A DNA stretch of 64,000 bases, from contig NZ_CP016778.1 of the NCBI RefSeq assembly GCF_002288265.1, positions 186,001 to 250,000 on the forward strand, given 5' to 3'. Position numbers and translations under genes: made by a program. Shown one piece after another: positions 36,392-45,218 of this stretch. The DNA is from Candidatus Planktophila versatilis (GTDB taxonomy: Bacteria > Actinomycetota > Actinomycetes > Nanopelagicales > Nanopelagicaceae). Under the pieces are notes generated by a model, which saw only the letters and a list, made by a program, of their open reading frames with translations, made no database searches and was not told the origin of the DNA. Within the stretch, counting starts at the first letter, position 1; every line of letters starts with the position of its first letter.

Positions 36392-36424
36392 GAAGGGCGT
36401 CGGGAAACCGGCGCCCTTCTGCTT
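36392..36424 (+). terminator. Terminator-like hairpin after actinorhodopsin
   Basis: A 12-bp stem (36392-36403 with 36408-36419, one T-G pair) capped by a GAAA tetraloop, 18 nt after the stop and followed by a short pyrimidine-rich stretch. The T run is weak, so it may also protect the mRNA 3' end. Confidence 0.75.
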
Positions 36425-36442
36425 TCCCAGCACAACCTGCAT

Positions 36443-36448
36443 TACTAT
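36443..36448 (+). promoter_or_regulatory. -10 element of the 83-residue membrane protein
   Basis: TACTAT lies 6 nt before the ATG at 36455, just after the rhodopsin terminator, so the small gene is transcribed on its own. Confidence 0.45.
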
Positions 36449-36454
36449 CAAGGC

Positions 36455-36706
36455 ATGAACATTGCACGAGTAAATAATTTCCGAATGGGCGCTTATGCCG
36501 CCCTCGCTATTGGCCTCATCAATCTGCGATATCAAACTGGGGCTGATGGCAATCTTCTTAAGAGCTTCGTTTTATTCGGACCAGGACTTGCACTACTTCT
36601 CATTTCATTCACGCAGCCCGGCAAAATGTGGCTACAAAGCAAGACCGCCGCAGCGATCGGAATCGTATGCGGCGGCCTGCTTCTTGCTTACAGTTTTTTA
36701 ATCTAG
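36455..36706 (+). CDS. Small membrane protein of unknown function
   Basis: An 83-residue protein with three hydrophobic segments (about residues 11-23, 37-53 and 63-82). Family not recognised. It lies between the actinorhodopsin terminator and convergent metY (3-bp gap). The upstream -10 box and the clean reading frame support it as real; a link to the rhodopsin is only positional. Confidence 0.5.
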   Translation: MNIARVNNFRMGAYAALAIGLINLRYQTGADGNLLKSFVLFGPGLALLLISFTQPGKMWLQSKTAAAIGIVCGGLLLAYSFLI

Positions 36707-36709
36707 TTC

Positions 36710-38023
36710 CTAACCCTTTGTCGCTTTAAACCCAGCTTCAAGGTCAGCCTTGATATCAACAATGTTTTCAAGTCCAAGGCTTAGACGTACAAGTCCTGGA
36801 GTTACTCCTGCTTCCAACTGCTCTTGCGGTGAGAGCTGAGAGTGTGTGGTTGTTGCAGGATGGATAACAAGTGAACGCACATCACCAATATTGGCAACAT
36901 GGCTAAAGAGTTCTAGTGACTCAACGAACTTCTTGCCAGCTTCAATTCCGGCTTTGAGTTCGAATGAAAGCACCGCACCTGATCCCTTTGGTGTGTACTT
37001 CTTAGCAAGTGCATGCCATGGTGAGGATGCCAGGCTTGCATAGTGAACTTTCTCAACATCTGGGTGTGCTTCAAGCCATGTTGCAACAGCCTGAGCATTT
37101 TCAAGATGGCGTTCCATGCGCAGTGAAAGAGTTTCAAGTCCTTGCGCGAGTAACCATGCATTAAATGGTGATACTGCAGCTCCTACATCGCGTAGCAACT
37201 GAAGACGTATCTTGAAGATGTATGAAAGGTTTGCACCAAATGCTGAACCTACACCGAGTGCTTGAGAGAACACCAAGCCGTGATAACTTGGATCTGGCTT
37301 ATTAAAGCCAGGGAAGCGATCTTGATGTTGTGCGTAGTCAAACTTTCCAGCATCAATGATTGCGCCAACAACTGCATTTCCGTGACCAGATAGGAACTTA
37401 GTCGCTGAGTGCACCACTACATCTGCACCAAATTCAATTGGCTTAATGAGGTATGGAGTTGCAACCGTATTATCAACAATCAGTGGAACCCCAACTGAGT
37501 GAGCGATATCGGCAATCGTTTTAATATCGAGAATTTCATTCTTAGGGTTGGCAATCGTCTCACCAAAGAATGCCTTGGTATTTGGCTTTACCGCCTTCTT
37601 CCATGACTCTGGATTATTTGGATCATCAACGAAAGTTACTTCGATACCAAACTTTGGAAGCGTGTAGTGGAAGAGGTTATACGTTCCGCCATACAAGCTT
37701 GGGCTAGAGACGATGTGGTCTCCGGCTTCGGCAACGTTAAGAACTGCAAATGTAGTTGCAGCAGAACCTGATGCGAGTAGCAGTGCTGCTACACCACCTT
37801 CAAGTGCGGCAAGTCTTTGCTCCACTGCATCTTGAGTTGGATTCATGATGCGGGTGTAAATATTTCCTAGTTCAGCGAGTCCAAAAAGGTTTGCCGCATG
37901 TGTGGTGTCGCGGAACTGATAGGCCGTAGTTTGATAAAGCGGAAGTGCGCGCGCACCTGTTGTTGGATCTGCTGTTTGCCCTGCATGAATCTGCAGAGTT
38001 TCAAATGACCAATTGTTAGACAT
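36710..38023 (-). CDS. metY: O-acetylhomoserine sulfhydrylase, MetY type
   Basis: A 437-residue PLP enzyme of the Cys/Met metabolism family. It begins W-S-F-E-T-L-Q-I-H-A-G-Q and has A-L-P-L-Y-Q-T-T-A-Y. The PLP lysine is in V-H-S-A-T-K-F-L-S-G-H-G-N. It converts O-acetylhomoserine (or O-succinylhomoserine) plus sulfide to homocysteine for methionine. The start ATG 38023 has GGAG 7 nt upstream, preferred over an in-frame ATG 12 nt earlier that overlaps the ribosome-binding site. A SAM-IV-type riboswitch in the leader gives feedback by S-adenosylmethionine. Confidence 0.92.
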   Translation of the reverse strand: MSNNWSFETLQIHAGQTADPTTGARALPLYQTTAYQFRDTTHAANLFGLAELGNIYTRIMNPTQDAVEQRLAALEGGVAALLLASGSAATTFAVLNVAEAGDHIVSSPSLYGGTYNLFHYTLPKFGIEVTFVDDPNNPESWKKAVKPNTKAFFGETIANPKNEILDIKTIADIAHSVGVPLIVDNTVATPYLIKPIEFGADVVVHSATKFLSGHGNAVVGAIIDAGKFDYAQHQDRFPGFNKPDPSYHGLVFSQALGVGSAFGANLSYIFKIRLQLLRDVGAAVSPFNAWLLAQGLETLSLRMERHLENAQAVATWLEAHPDVEKVHYASLASSPWHALAKKYTPKGSGAVLSFELKAGIEAGKKFVESLELFSHVANIGDVRSLVIHPATTTHSQLSPQEQLEAGVTPGLVRLSLGLENIVDIKADLEAGFKATKG

Positions 38024-38059
38024 AGTTATCTCCATCGCAGTAGATGTCAGATGATTATT

Positions 38060-38150
38060 CTGACCAGTTCGTCACCCGGAGCACCCCACCGCGGTGGAGG
38101 GTTGCCGTCTACTAAGCCGGGGCTAATACGTAGAACTCGTGAACTGCCAG
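38060..38150 (-). ncRNA. SAM-IV-type riboswitch upstream of metY
   Basis: On the minus strand the leader has the recognisable SAM-binding core: GCCCCGGC, then GGCAACCCTCC (minus strand of 38096-38106), then GGTGGGGTGC and CCGGGTGA. Closing helix P1 pairs the GAACTG at 38141-38146 (plus-strand reading) with CAGTTC at 38065-38070. The order and the CCGCGGTGGGGTGC stretch match the actinobacterial SAM-IV class. A -10 TAATAT (38152-38157) places the transcript start about at the base of P1. About 36 nt separate the aptamer from the metY ATG, so control at translation initiation is likely. Confidence 0.85.
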
Positions 38151-38205
38151 AATATTAACTCGGAAGAAATCAAATGCAAAGTTGCGAGTATCTGCTCTTT
38201 GCAAA

Positions 38206-38229
38206 CCCCTTGCAACTCCTTTGCAGGGG
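38206..38229 (-). terminator. Hairpin after the helix-hairpin-helix gene
   Basis: CCCCT-GCAA / TTGC-AAGGGG stem with a small bulge and AGGAG loop, 2 bp after the stop of the minus-strand gene at 38232. The T run is short, so terminator activity is only probable. It separates that gene from the metY promoter. Confidence 0.45.
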
Positions 38230-38231
38230 AC

Positions 38232-38564
38232 TTATTTTCTAAAGGAGAGGTCTTTCTTCTTCATCTCTGAGATGAGTATCCGAATTGCATTGGGTCCCAT
38301 GCCATGTAAGTCCTTGACCAGATCGAGCGAGACTTTTCTTAGGTCACTTAATTTATAGAGACCTTCATCAATGAGTGCTCGTCGTGCTGGAGCTGCTAAC
38401 CCGATTTCTCGCCATGGCCCATCGACTTCGGCATAGGCATCGAGATCTGCTTCACCGCGCACATTCTCGTTCTGGCTTACAGCTCGAGCCGCTTTTCTTG
38501 CAGCGGCCGCGCGCATGGCTTCACCGCGTAACTTTTTGATTTTTGCCGGTGATTGTTTAGCCAT
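38232..38564 (-). CDS. Small helix-hairpin-helix protein
   Basis: A 110-residue protein: a basic N-terminal half (A-A-A-A-R-K-A-A-R-A) and a C-terminal HhH-like fold (G-L-Y-K-L-S-D-L-R-K-V-S-L-D-L-V-K-D-L-H-G-M-G-P-N-A-I-R-I-L), similar to the RpoA C-terminal domain and other nucleic-acid-binding HhH units. DNA or RNA binding is likely, the target unknown. The start ATG 38564 with AGGA upstream is chosen because extending the frame further runs into the tRNA-Leu gene. Confidence 0.6.
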   Translation of the reverse strand: MAKQSPAKIKKLRGEAMRAAAARKAARAVSQNENVRGEADLDAYAEVDGPWREIGLAAPARRALIDEGLYKLSDLRKVSLDLVKDLHGMGPNAIRILISEMKKKDLSFRK

Positions 38565-38591
38565 GGCTAATCCTGATACTCCTGATAGATC

Positions 38592-38673
38592 TGGTGCGGG
38601 AGGCGGGACTTGAACCCGCACGCCGAAGCACAAGTTCCTAAGACTTGCGTGTCTGCCATTTCACCACTCCCGC
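38592..38673 (-). tRNA. tRNA-Leu (UAG anticodon)
   Basis: On the minus strand: acceptor GCGGGAG pairs with CTCCCGC, discriminator A and an encoded CCA. The anticodon stem is CAAGT/ACTTG with loop CTTAGGA, giving anticodon TAG. There is a long variable arm (T-G-C-T-T-C-G-G-C-G type) as in leucine tRNAs, and T arm GCGGGTTCAAGTCCCGC. Length is 82 nt. It reads CUA and, by wobble, other CUN codons. The HhH gene follows 27 bp downstream. Confidence 0.95.
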
Positions 38674-38765
38674 GTATCGCAAAGATTTCTCATCGCGATA
38701 TGGGAGAAGGTTACGGGCAACTGGCCCTTGTCACCAAATAACGACGAGCCTAAGCGTGCAACCGG

Positions 38766-38771
38766 TAACCT
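38766..38771 (+). promoter_or_regulatory. -10 element of the argS-lysA-hom-thrC-thrB operon
   Basis: TAACCT lies 6 nt before the argS ATG at 38778. The five genes that follow are spaced by 4 bp or less, so this looks like the main promoter of the operon. Confidence 0.5.
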
Positions 38772-38777
38772 TGCACA

Positions 38778-40448
38778 ATGTCGCGCAATGAAAATACTTC
38801 AGCAGCCTCACTTGCCGACCAACTTGCCCTCGATATCCAGGCGGTCATAGCCGCATCATTTGCCCGAGGAGAAATCTCCGGCGAGGTTCCGGCTGTCATC
38901 ACACTGGAGCGCCCAAAGAATCGTGATCACGGCGATTACGCCACATCAATCGCGCTGCAGTTAGCAAAGGCAGCCGGCAAGAACCCGCGTGAGATTGCCA
39001 CAATTTTGCAGGCAGCGATCACATCGATTGCAGGTGTAGTCAAAGTTGATATCGCTGGACCTGGCTTCATCAATATCACTCTTGACCGCGCAAGCCAGGC
39101 TGAACTTGTTCGCACAATTCTTAGCGCTGGCAGCAAGTACGGCCGCGGCTCTGTCCTGCAGGGAGTGAGAATTAACCTTGAGTTTATTAGCGCTAACCCA
39201 ACCGGGCCACTGCACCTCGGTCACACCAGATGGGCAGCAGTCGGTGATGCACTAGGTCGAGTATTAAGTGCGGCCGGGGCAGATGTCACGCGCGAGTTTT
39301 ATATCAATGACCGCGGACGCCAGATGGATTTATTTGGCCAATCTGTGCAAGCCGCAGCCCAAGGAAATCCGATTCCAGACGATGGATATCAGGGGCAATA
39401 CATTGGAGATCTGGCGAAGGAAGTCGTTGCTGCCAATCCTGGCATAACTTCATCAGAAGAGTTTCGGGAAGCTGCTTATCAGGTGCAGTTAGCCCAACAA
39501 CAGCAAGTTTTAGAAACTTTTCACACTTCATTTGATGTCTGGTTCTCAGAACGTTCATTACACGAATCTGGCGCCGTTGAACATGGCGTTGATAAATTGC
39601 GCTCGCAAGGACATGTCTTTGAAGTAGATGGCGCAGTGTGGCTTCGCACGACAGATTTCGGCGATGATAAAGACCGCGTCATTATTAAGGCAGATGGTGA
39701 GCTCACATACTTTGCATCTGATACTGCTTATTACATCAACAAGCGAGAACGCGGATTTGATATCTGTATTTATATGCTGGGCGCAGACCATCACGGATAT
39801 ATCCAACGCTTGAAAGCCACCGCTGCATGCGCAGGGGATAACCCCGAATACAACATTGATGTTCTTATTGGTCAGCTGGTAAAAATTATGGAAGGTGGGC
39901 AAGAGGTAAAGCTTTCTAAGCGCGCCGGCACCATCATCACGCTCGAAGAACTTGTGGAGAAAGTGGGCGTTGATGCGGCGAGATACACACTCATTCGTTA
40001 TCCGGTAGATACGCCGATGGTGATGGATATCGATGTGCTGCGCCGAAACACTAATGAGAATCCTGTTTATTACGTGCAGTACGCACATGCAAGAATTGCT
40101 GCGGTATTGCGTAATACTGCCGAACTTGGCATTAAATCTGACCTTGCTTCCTTTGATCCATCGCAACTCACACACGATCGCGAAAATGAGCTTCTTGGCG
40201 CCCTCTCAGATTTCCCACGCATCGTTGCTAGCGCTGCAGAATTCCGTGAGCCACATCGGGTTGCGCGTTATCTCGAAGAGTTAGCCGGCGTTTATCACGG
40301 CTTCTATGCCGATTGCCGCGTGCTTCCGCTGGGCGATGAAGCAATCGCACCTATTCATTCTGCGCGAGCAGCGCTCTGTGCTGCGACAATGCAGGTACTT
40401 GCAAATGGTCTTGATCTCCTAGGTGTATCAGCACCGGAAAGGATGTAA
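38778..40448 (+). CDS. argS: Arginine-tRNA ligase
   Basis: A 556-residue class I synthetase. The N-terminal ArgRS domain is followed by the HIGH motif as H-L-G-H in P-L-H-L-G-H-T-R-W and a KMSKS-like L-S-K-R-A-G-T-I-I. The C-terminal DALR anticodon domain ends L-D-L-L-G-V-S-A-P-E-R-M. It heads the lysine/threonine operon, as in other actinobacteria, where argS-lysA pairing is common. Confidence 0.95.
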   Translation: MSRNENTSAASLADQLALDIQAVIAASFARGEISGEVPAVITLERPKNRDHGDYATSIALQLAKAAGKNPREIATILQAAITSIAGVVKVDIAGPGFINITLDRASQAELVRTILSAGSKYGRGSVLQGVRINLEFISANPTGPLHLGHTRWAAVGDALGRVLSAAGADVTREFYINDRGRQMDLFGQSVQAAAQGNPIPDDGYQGQYIGDLAKEVVAANPGITSSEEFREAAYQVQLAQQQQVLETFHTSFDVWFSERSLHESGAVEHGVDKLRSQGHVFEVDGAVWLRTTDFGDDKDRVIIKADGELTYFASDTAYYINKRERGFDICIYMLGADHHGYIQRLKATAACAGDNPEYNIDVLIGQLVKIMEGGQEVKLSKRAGTIITLEELVEKVGVDAARYTLIRYPVDTPMVMDIDVLRRNTNENPVYYVQYAHARIAAVLRNTAELGIKSDLASFDPSQLTHDRENELLGALSDFPRIVASAAEFREPHRVARYLEELAGVYHGFYADCRVLPLGDEAIAPIHSARAALCAATMQVLANGLDLLGVSAPERM

Positions 40449-40451
40449 GTA

Positions 40452-41780
40452 ATGAGTACACACATGTGGTCGCAGAACGCATCCTTATCTGGTGGAACAC
40501 TGTCTCTTGCTGGAATTTCAGCGGCGCAATTAGCAAAAGAATTCGGCACACCAACATTCTTCCTCGATGAAGGTGCGTATCGTGCCCGCGCACTTGCCTG
40601 GCATAACGGCCTGCAAAGTGAATTTGGGCCACAGGCCGGAACTATCTACTACGCAGCAAAGTCATTTATCTGTACTGCTGTTGCGCAATGGATCAGTGAA
40701 ATCGGAATTGGTATCGATGTCTGCACTGGCGGGGAACTCGCAGTTGCCCTCGCTGGCGGAATCAATCCAGCAAAGATTGAAGTACATGGCAACAATAAAT
40801 CTGTTGCGGAAATCGACCGCGCAGTTTCTATTGGAGTTAAGACAATTGTGATGGATTCACTCTTTGAAATTGAGCGCGTGGCAGCGGCTGCTCGCAAGCA
40901 CGGCGTGCGCCAAGGGGTCATGCTTCGGCTCACACCTGGCATCGAAGCCCACACTCACGAAAAGATTTCTACCGCTCATGAAGATGTGAAGTTTGGTTTC
41001 TCGATTGCATCAGGGGCGGCATGGCAGGCAGTGCAAGCTGTCGCAGAACATCCAGAGCTAGAGCTGCGTGGTGTGCATTGCCATATCGGTTCACAGATAT
41101 TTGGAGTAGAGGCGCACGAGATAGCAACCGACCGACTTCTTGCCTTCATGGGTAAGTATCGCGACTCATATGGCGCACAACTTCCCGAACTTGATTTAGG
41201 CGGCGGATTCGGAATCGCTTATATAGATGGTGAAGTAACGGTTGAACCATCAGATGTATTGCCCGCGATTGGTGCTGCGGTGCGAGCGGCATGTGCCAAG
41301 TATTCACTTGATATTCCCGTGATCTCGCTGGAACCGGGTCGAAATATTGTGGGCCCAACAATGTTTACACTCTATGAAGTTGGCACTGTCAAAGATGTTG
41401 AACTAGAGGGTGGCACAGTGCGTAAATATGTTTCAGTCGATGGTGGCATGAGTGAAAATGCACGTACCGCACTTTACGATGCCGAATACACCGCTGTTAT
41501 TGCCCAACGTGCATCAGCTGCGCCACATGTCTTATCAAGGCTTGTTGGAAAGCATTGCGAAACTGGCGACATCATTATTGCCAATATCCAACTTCCTTCA
41601 GATATTGCCCCAGGAGATCTCATTGCTACCCCGGCAACAGGTGCATATGGGCGCAGCATGGCGAGTAATTACAATCATGTGCCTAGACCACCAGTTGTTG
41701 CTGTAAAAGATGGAAAAGCACGCGTAATTGTTCGTCGAGAAAATGAGGCAGATCTGCTTGCTCTCGATGTGAAAGAATAG
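40452..41780 (+). CDS. lysA: Diaminopimelate decarboxylase
   Basis: A 442-residue PLP enzyme making L-lysine from meso-diaminopimelate. The PLP lysine is in Y-Y-A-A-K-S-F. H-C-H-I-G-S-Q is present, with D-L-G-G-G-F-G-I in the phosphate-binding loop and the decarboxylase C-terminal C-E-T-G-D (here H-C-E-T-G-D-I). It sits 3 nt after argS and 4 nt before hom. Confidence 0.95.
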   Translation: MSTHMWSQNASLSGGTLSLAGISAAQLAKEFGTPTFFLDEGAYRARALAWHNGLQSEFGPQAGTIYYAAKSFICTAVAQWISEIGIGIDVCTGGELAVALAGGINPAKIEVHGNNKSVAEIDRAVSIGVKTIVMDSLFEIERVAAAARKHGVRQGVMLRLTPGIEAHTHEKISTAHEDVKFGFSIASGAAWQAVQAVAEHPELELRGVHCHIGSQIFGVEAHEIATDRLLAFMGKYRDSYGAQLPELDLGGGFGIAYIDGEVTVEPSDVLPAIGAAVRAACAKYSLDIPVISLEPGRNIVGPTMFTLYEVGTVKDVELEGGTVRKYVSVDGGMSENARTALYDAEYTAVIAQRASAAPHVLSRLVGKHCETGDIIIANIQLPSDIAPGDLIATPATGAYGRSMASNYNHVPRPPVVAVKDGKARVIVRRENEADLLALDVKE

Positions 41781-41784
41781 GCAG

Positions 41785-43080
41785 ATGAGCCCAGCAGATA
41801 AACCCGTTCGCGTCGGCATGCTCGGCTGCGGTGTTGTGGGCAGCCAAGTAGCGCGTCTTCTCCTGGAAGATACTGCCGAACTCTCAACTCGTGCTGGGGT
41901 AAAGATTGAACTTACTCGTATCGCGGTGCGCACACTTAAGCCTTATCCAGGTTTAGATCCAGCGCTCTTTACAACCGATCCATTTTCTATTGTTAACGAT
42001 CCTGAAATTGATCTCATAGTTGAAGTCATGGGTGGCATTGAGCCTGCCCGTGAACTTGCCATGTTGGCAATCAATAATCGCAAATCAATTGTGACAGCCA
42101 ATAAAGCACTTCTTGCCAGCCATGGCGCAGACCTCTTTACTGCCGCTTATGCGAAAGGTGAAGACATCTACTACGAGGCATCGGTGGCTGGTGCGATTCC
42201 AATTATTCGACCACTCCGCGATTCTTTAGCCGGTGACTTTGTTACCCGCCTGATGGGAATTGTTAACGGCACAACAAATTACATTCTTACAAAGATGCAT
42301 GAAGATAATCGCGAATTTGCTGATGCCCTAAAAGAGGCACAGGCACTTGGTTATGCCGAAGCAGATCCCACAGCAGATATTGAGGGATTCGATGCGGCTG
42401 CAAAGGCGGCAATTTTATCTGGACTTGCCTTCCACACTCGCGTCACTGTCGATGATGTTTATCGCGAGGGCATCTCACATATCACTCTGGAAGATGTCTC
42501 GATTGCAAAATCAATGAATCACGTTATTAAGTTACTTGCCATTGCAGAGCTCACACCGGCAGATGAAATCTCCGTGCGTGTTCACCCTGTCATGATTGAT
42601 AAGAGTCACCCGCTTGCATCAGTGCGCGATGCCTTTAACGCAGTCTTTATCGAGGCAGAATCTGCTGGACCTCTCATGTTCTATGGCCGCGGTGCAGGTG
42701 GACAACCAACAGCATCAGCAATCTTGGGAGATATCGTTGCTGTGTCGCGCCATATTGCCCTGAATTCAATTGGGCAACGCGAAACTGATTATGCAGATCG
42801 CAATATAGCTCCGATTGAAACAACTAAGACAAAGTTCCTCATTCGCCTAGAAGTTGCCGATAAACCAGGTGTTCTAGCTGCAATCGCAAAGGTCTTTGCC
42901 GACCAAGGGGTATCGATTCAAACTGTCGATCAAAATGGCCGCAACGATGATGCTGAACTCATTGTCGTTACTCATAGAGCAACAGAAGGTGAACTCAAAG
43001 CAACTGTTGAAGCCTTAAAGAAGATGCCAATGGTGACAAAGATTTCAAGTGTGATTCGGGTAGAGGGAGCGATCTCCTAA
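41785..43080 (+). CDS. hom: Homoserine dehydrogenase with ACT domain
   Basis: A 431-residue enzyme reducing aspartate semialdehyde to homoserine, the branch to threonine and methionine. NAD(P) motif G-C-G-V-V-G-S, catalytic region [10 protein letters not shown] and [12 protein letters not shown] are present. A C-terminal ACT domain (about 350-431: [12 protein letters not shown]) implies allosteric control by threonine. thrC begins on its stop codon (TAATG). Confidence 0.95.
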   Translation: MSPADKPVRVGMLGCGVVGSQVARLLLEDTAELSTRAGVKIELTRIAVRTLKPYPGLDPALFTTDPFSIVNDPEIDLIVEVMGGIEPARELAMLAINNRKSIVTANKALLASHGADLFTAAYAKGEDIYYEASVAGAIPIIRPLRDSLAGDFVTRLMGIVNGTTNYILTKMHEDNREFADALKEAQALGYAEADPTADIEGFDAAAKAAILSGLAFHTRVTVDDVYREGISHITLEDVSIAKSMNHVIKLLAIAELTPADEISVRVHPVMIDKSHPLASVRDAFNAVFIEAESAGPLMFYGRGAGGQPTASAILGDIVAVSRHIALNSIGQRETDYADRNIAPIETTKTKFLIRLEVADKPGVLAAIAKVFADQGVSIQTVDQNGRNDDAELIVVTHRATEGELKATVEALKKMPMVTKISSVIRVEGAIS

Positions 43081-44168
43081 TGGGAATCTTCGCTAAGAAA
43101 TCTGGCGCCCACCAGTGGCGCGGAGTGATTGAGGAATATCGCCATCGCCTGCCAGTCACTGCTAAGACTCCAATTTTTACTTTGCGCGAGGGTGGAACAC
43201 CACTTATCTATGCCTGCGTGCTCTCGGAAATGCTCGGCAATAACGTCTGGGTAAAGTTTGAAGGCATTAATCCAACCGGTTCATTTAAAGATCGCGGAAT
43301 GACAATGGCGATATCGAAGGCTGCCGAAGAGGGAGCTAAAGCTGTTATTTGTGCATCAACTGGAAATACATCTGCCGCAGCCGCTGCCTACGCCGTCAAA
43401 GCTGGCATGGTTCCGGCAGTTCTAATTCCCGAAGGCAAGATTGCACTCGGAAAACTGGCACAAGCTGTTGTGCATGGTGCAAAGTTGTTACAAGTCGATG
43501 GAAACTTTGATGATTGCTTGGTTTTAGCGCGCGATCTTTCCGAGCACTATCCAGTATCGCTAGTGAACTCCGTTAATCCCTATCGCATCGAAGGACAAAA
43601 GACAGCCGCTTTTGAAGTAGTCGATATGTTGGGTGATGCGCCAGATATTCACACAATGCCAGTCGGTAATGCCGGAAATATCACTGCATATTGGAAGGGC
43701 TATAACGAATATCGCAACGACAAGATTTCATCGAGATTGCCACAGATGTGGGGATTTCAAGCAGCAGGGGCGGCGCCTCTTGTGACCGGAACTCCGGTAG
43801 CAAAGCCAGAGACAATTGCCACTGCAATCAGAATTGGTAACCCTGCGTCATGGGATCAAGCAATCGCTGCCCGCGATGAATCAGGTGGGCTTATTGATTC
43901 GGTCACAGATGAAGAAATTCTCGCTGCCTATCACTTGCTAGCAGCGCGCGAAGGAATCTTCTGCGAGCCATCTTCGGCAGCTGGCCTTGCTGGACTTATC
44001 AAGTATAAGAACGCAGGAAAGCTGCCGAAAGATAAAACAATTGTTATTACCTGCACAGGTAACGGTCTTAAAGATATTCCGTGGGCCCTTGAGGGCGCAT
44101 CAGATCCTGTAGTAGTTCCGGTAAACGCTGATGCTGCCGCAAAAGCGCTCGGCTTGGTAAAGAAGTAA
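43080..44168 (+). CDS. thrC: Threonine synthase
   Basis: A 362-residue PLP enzyme converting O-phosphohomoserine to threonine. The Schiff-base lysine is in [11 protein letters not shown], the phosphate loop is near A-S-T-G-N-T-S-A and the PLP phosphate site is P-V-G-N-A-G-N. It has the short actinobacterial form. It overlaps hom by 1 bp and precedes thrB by 3 nt. Confidence 0.95.
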   Translation: MGIFAKKSGAHQWRGVIEEYRHRLPVTAKTPIFTLREGGTPLIYACVLSEMLGNNVWVKFEGINPTGSFKDRGMTMAISKAAEEGAKAVICASTGNTSAAAAAYAVKAGMVPAVLIPEGKIALGKLAQAVVHGAKLLQVDGNFDDCLVLARDLSEHYPVSLVNSVNPYRIEGQKTAAFEVVDMLGDAPDIHTMPVGNAGNITAYWKGYNEYRNDKISSRLPQMWGFQAAGAAPLVTGTPVAKPETIATAIRIGNPASWDQAIAARDESGGLIDSVTDEEILAAYHLLAAREGIFCEPSSAAGLAGLIKYKNAGKLPKDKTIVITCTGNGLKDIPWALEGASDPVVVPVNADAAAKALGLVKK

Positions 44169-44171
44169 CTC

Positions 44172-45098
44172 ATGGCTAAACCAACTTTTAAAGCGAATCC
44201 GATTCAGGTACAGGTTCCGGCAACTTCTGCCAACGTGGGTCCGGGATTTGATTCCATCGCCTTAGCCTTTGCTATGCACGATCGTTATGTCGCGCAGGTT
44301 CTTGATGAACCAGGCCTTGATATTGATGTCACTGGCGAAGGCGCTGACGACGTTCCGCGCACAGATAAGAACTTACTTGTGAAAGCAATCTATAAAGGTT
44401 TTGATTTCTTAGGTGGAAGACCAAAAGGCGTTGCAGTTCGTGCACTCAATGTCATTCCTCATGGTCGCGGACTTGGTTCCTCAGCATCTGCAATTATCGG
44501 CGGGCTTGTTTTAGCAAGAGCGCTCGTGCTCACTGGCACAGATAAAATGAGCGATGAGGCACTTCTTAACCTTGCAAGCGAGATGGAAGGCCATCCGGAT
44601 AATGTGGCAGCCGCTCTCTATGGTGGCGCAACTGTTGCCTGGAAAGACGTTGTGAATGGAAAAGAAGTAGCGCACGCAATTCAGATTCCGGTAGATCTTC
44701 GTATTCGTGCCATGGCATTCATCCCTAGTACAACTCTTGCAACTAAGAAAGCCCGCACACTCTTGCCTTCATCAATTCCATTTGCAGATGCCCAACGCAA
44801 CAGCACCAACACGGCGCTACTCATGCACGCGCTGACTATTCGTCCAGATCTATTGTTCTCGGCAACAGAGGATTTCTTGCATCAGTCATATCGAAGTGAT
44901 GCCATGCCAGCCTCATTTGCACTGATGTCAAAGTTACGAGCTGCCGGAGTTGCAGCCTTTATCTCTGGTGCGGGTCCGACAGTGATGGCTTTACATGCTG
45001 GCGACCAGGAAGAGAGTGAACAGCTGCGCCGTGCTGGAGGCGCTGCATTTGAAGGTAAATCTCTGGAAATTGCTCCTCGTGGAGCCAGCCTGCTATAG
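44172..45098 (+). CDS. thrB: Homoserine kinase
   Basis: A 308-residue GHMP kinase. V-P-A-T-S-A-N-V-G-P-G-F-D-S is near the N-terminus, the ATP loop is H-G-R-G-L-G-S-S-A-S-A and the C-terminal motif is S-G-A-G-P-T-V. It phosphorylates homoserine for ThrC. The end of the gene carries the probable rho promoter. Confidence 0.95.
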   Translation: MAKPTFKANPIQVQVPATSANVGPGFDSIALAFAMHDRYVAQVLDEPGLDIDVTGEGADDVPRTDKNLLVKAIYKGFDFLGGRPKGVAVRALNVIPHGRGLGSSASAIIGGLVLARALVLTGTDKMSDEALLNLASEMEGHPDNVAAALYGGATVAWKDVVNGKEVAHAIQIPVDLRIRAMAFIPSTTLATKKARTLLPSSIPFADAQRNSTNTALLMHALTIRPDLLFSATEDFLHQSYRSDAMPASFALMSKLRAAGVAAFISGAGPTVMALHAGDQEESEQLRRAGGAAFEGKSLEIAPRGASLL

Positions 45099-45099
45099 T
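45094..45099 (+). promoter_or_regulatory. Extended -10 promoter of rho
   Basis: TATAGT preceded by TGC (TGnTATAGT) overlaps the thrB stop; a weak -35 TTGCTC (45070-45075) lies 18 bp upstream. Transcription from here gives rho a leader of about 110 nt, rich in A and with an AACCC-T-GGGTT dyad near 45170. No gene fits in the 120-bp gap. Autogenous control of rho via its leader is known in other bacteria; here it is only suggested. Confidence 0.4.
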
Positions 45100-45218
45100 T
45101 TTACCATCAGTTCGACCCGGTAAGTAAGGGCAGAGTAAGAATTGATAAATCCAAGAAGCTAAAGAAATTAACCCTGGGTTTCACTTATGTAGGTAAGCCC
45201 CAAACTGAAAAGAAATAC

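Noticed and set aside
38565-38633. N-terminal extension of the helix-hairpin-helix gene through tRNA-Leu
   Set aside because: The extra residues are a translation of the tRNA 3' half; the ATG at 38564 has its own AGGA.
39558-40175. 205-codon minus-strand frame opposite argS
   Set aside because: Antisense shadow of a certain gene; Cys/His/Ile-rich with no family pattern.
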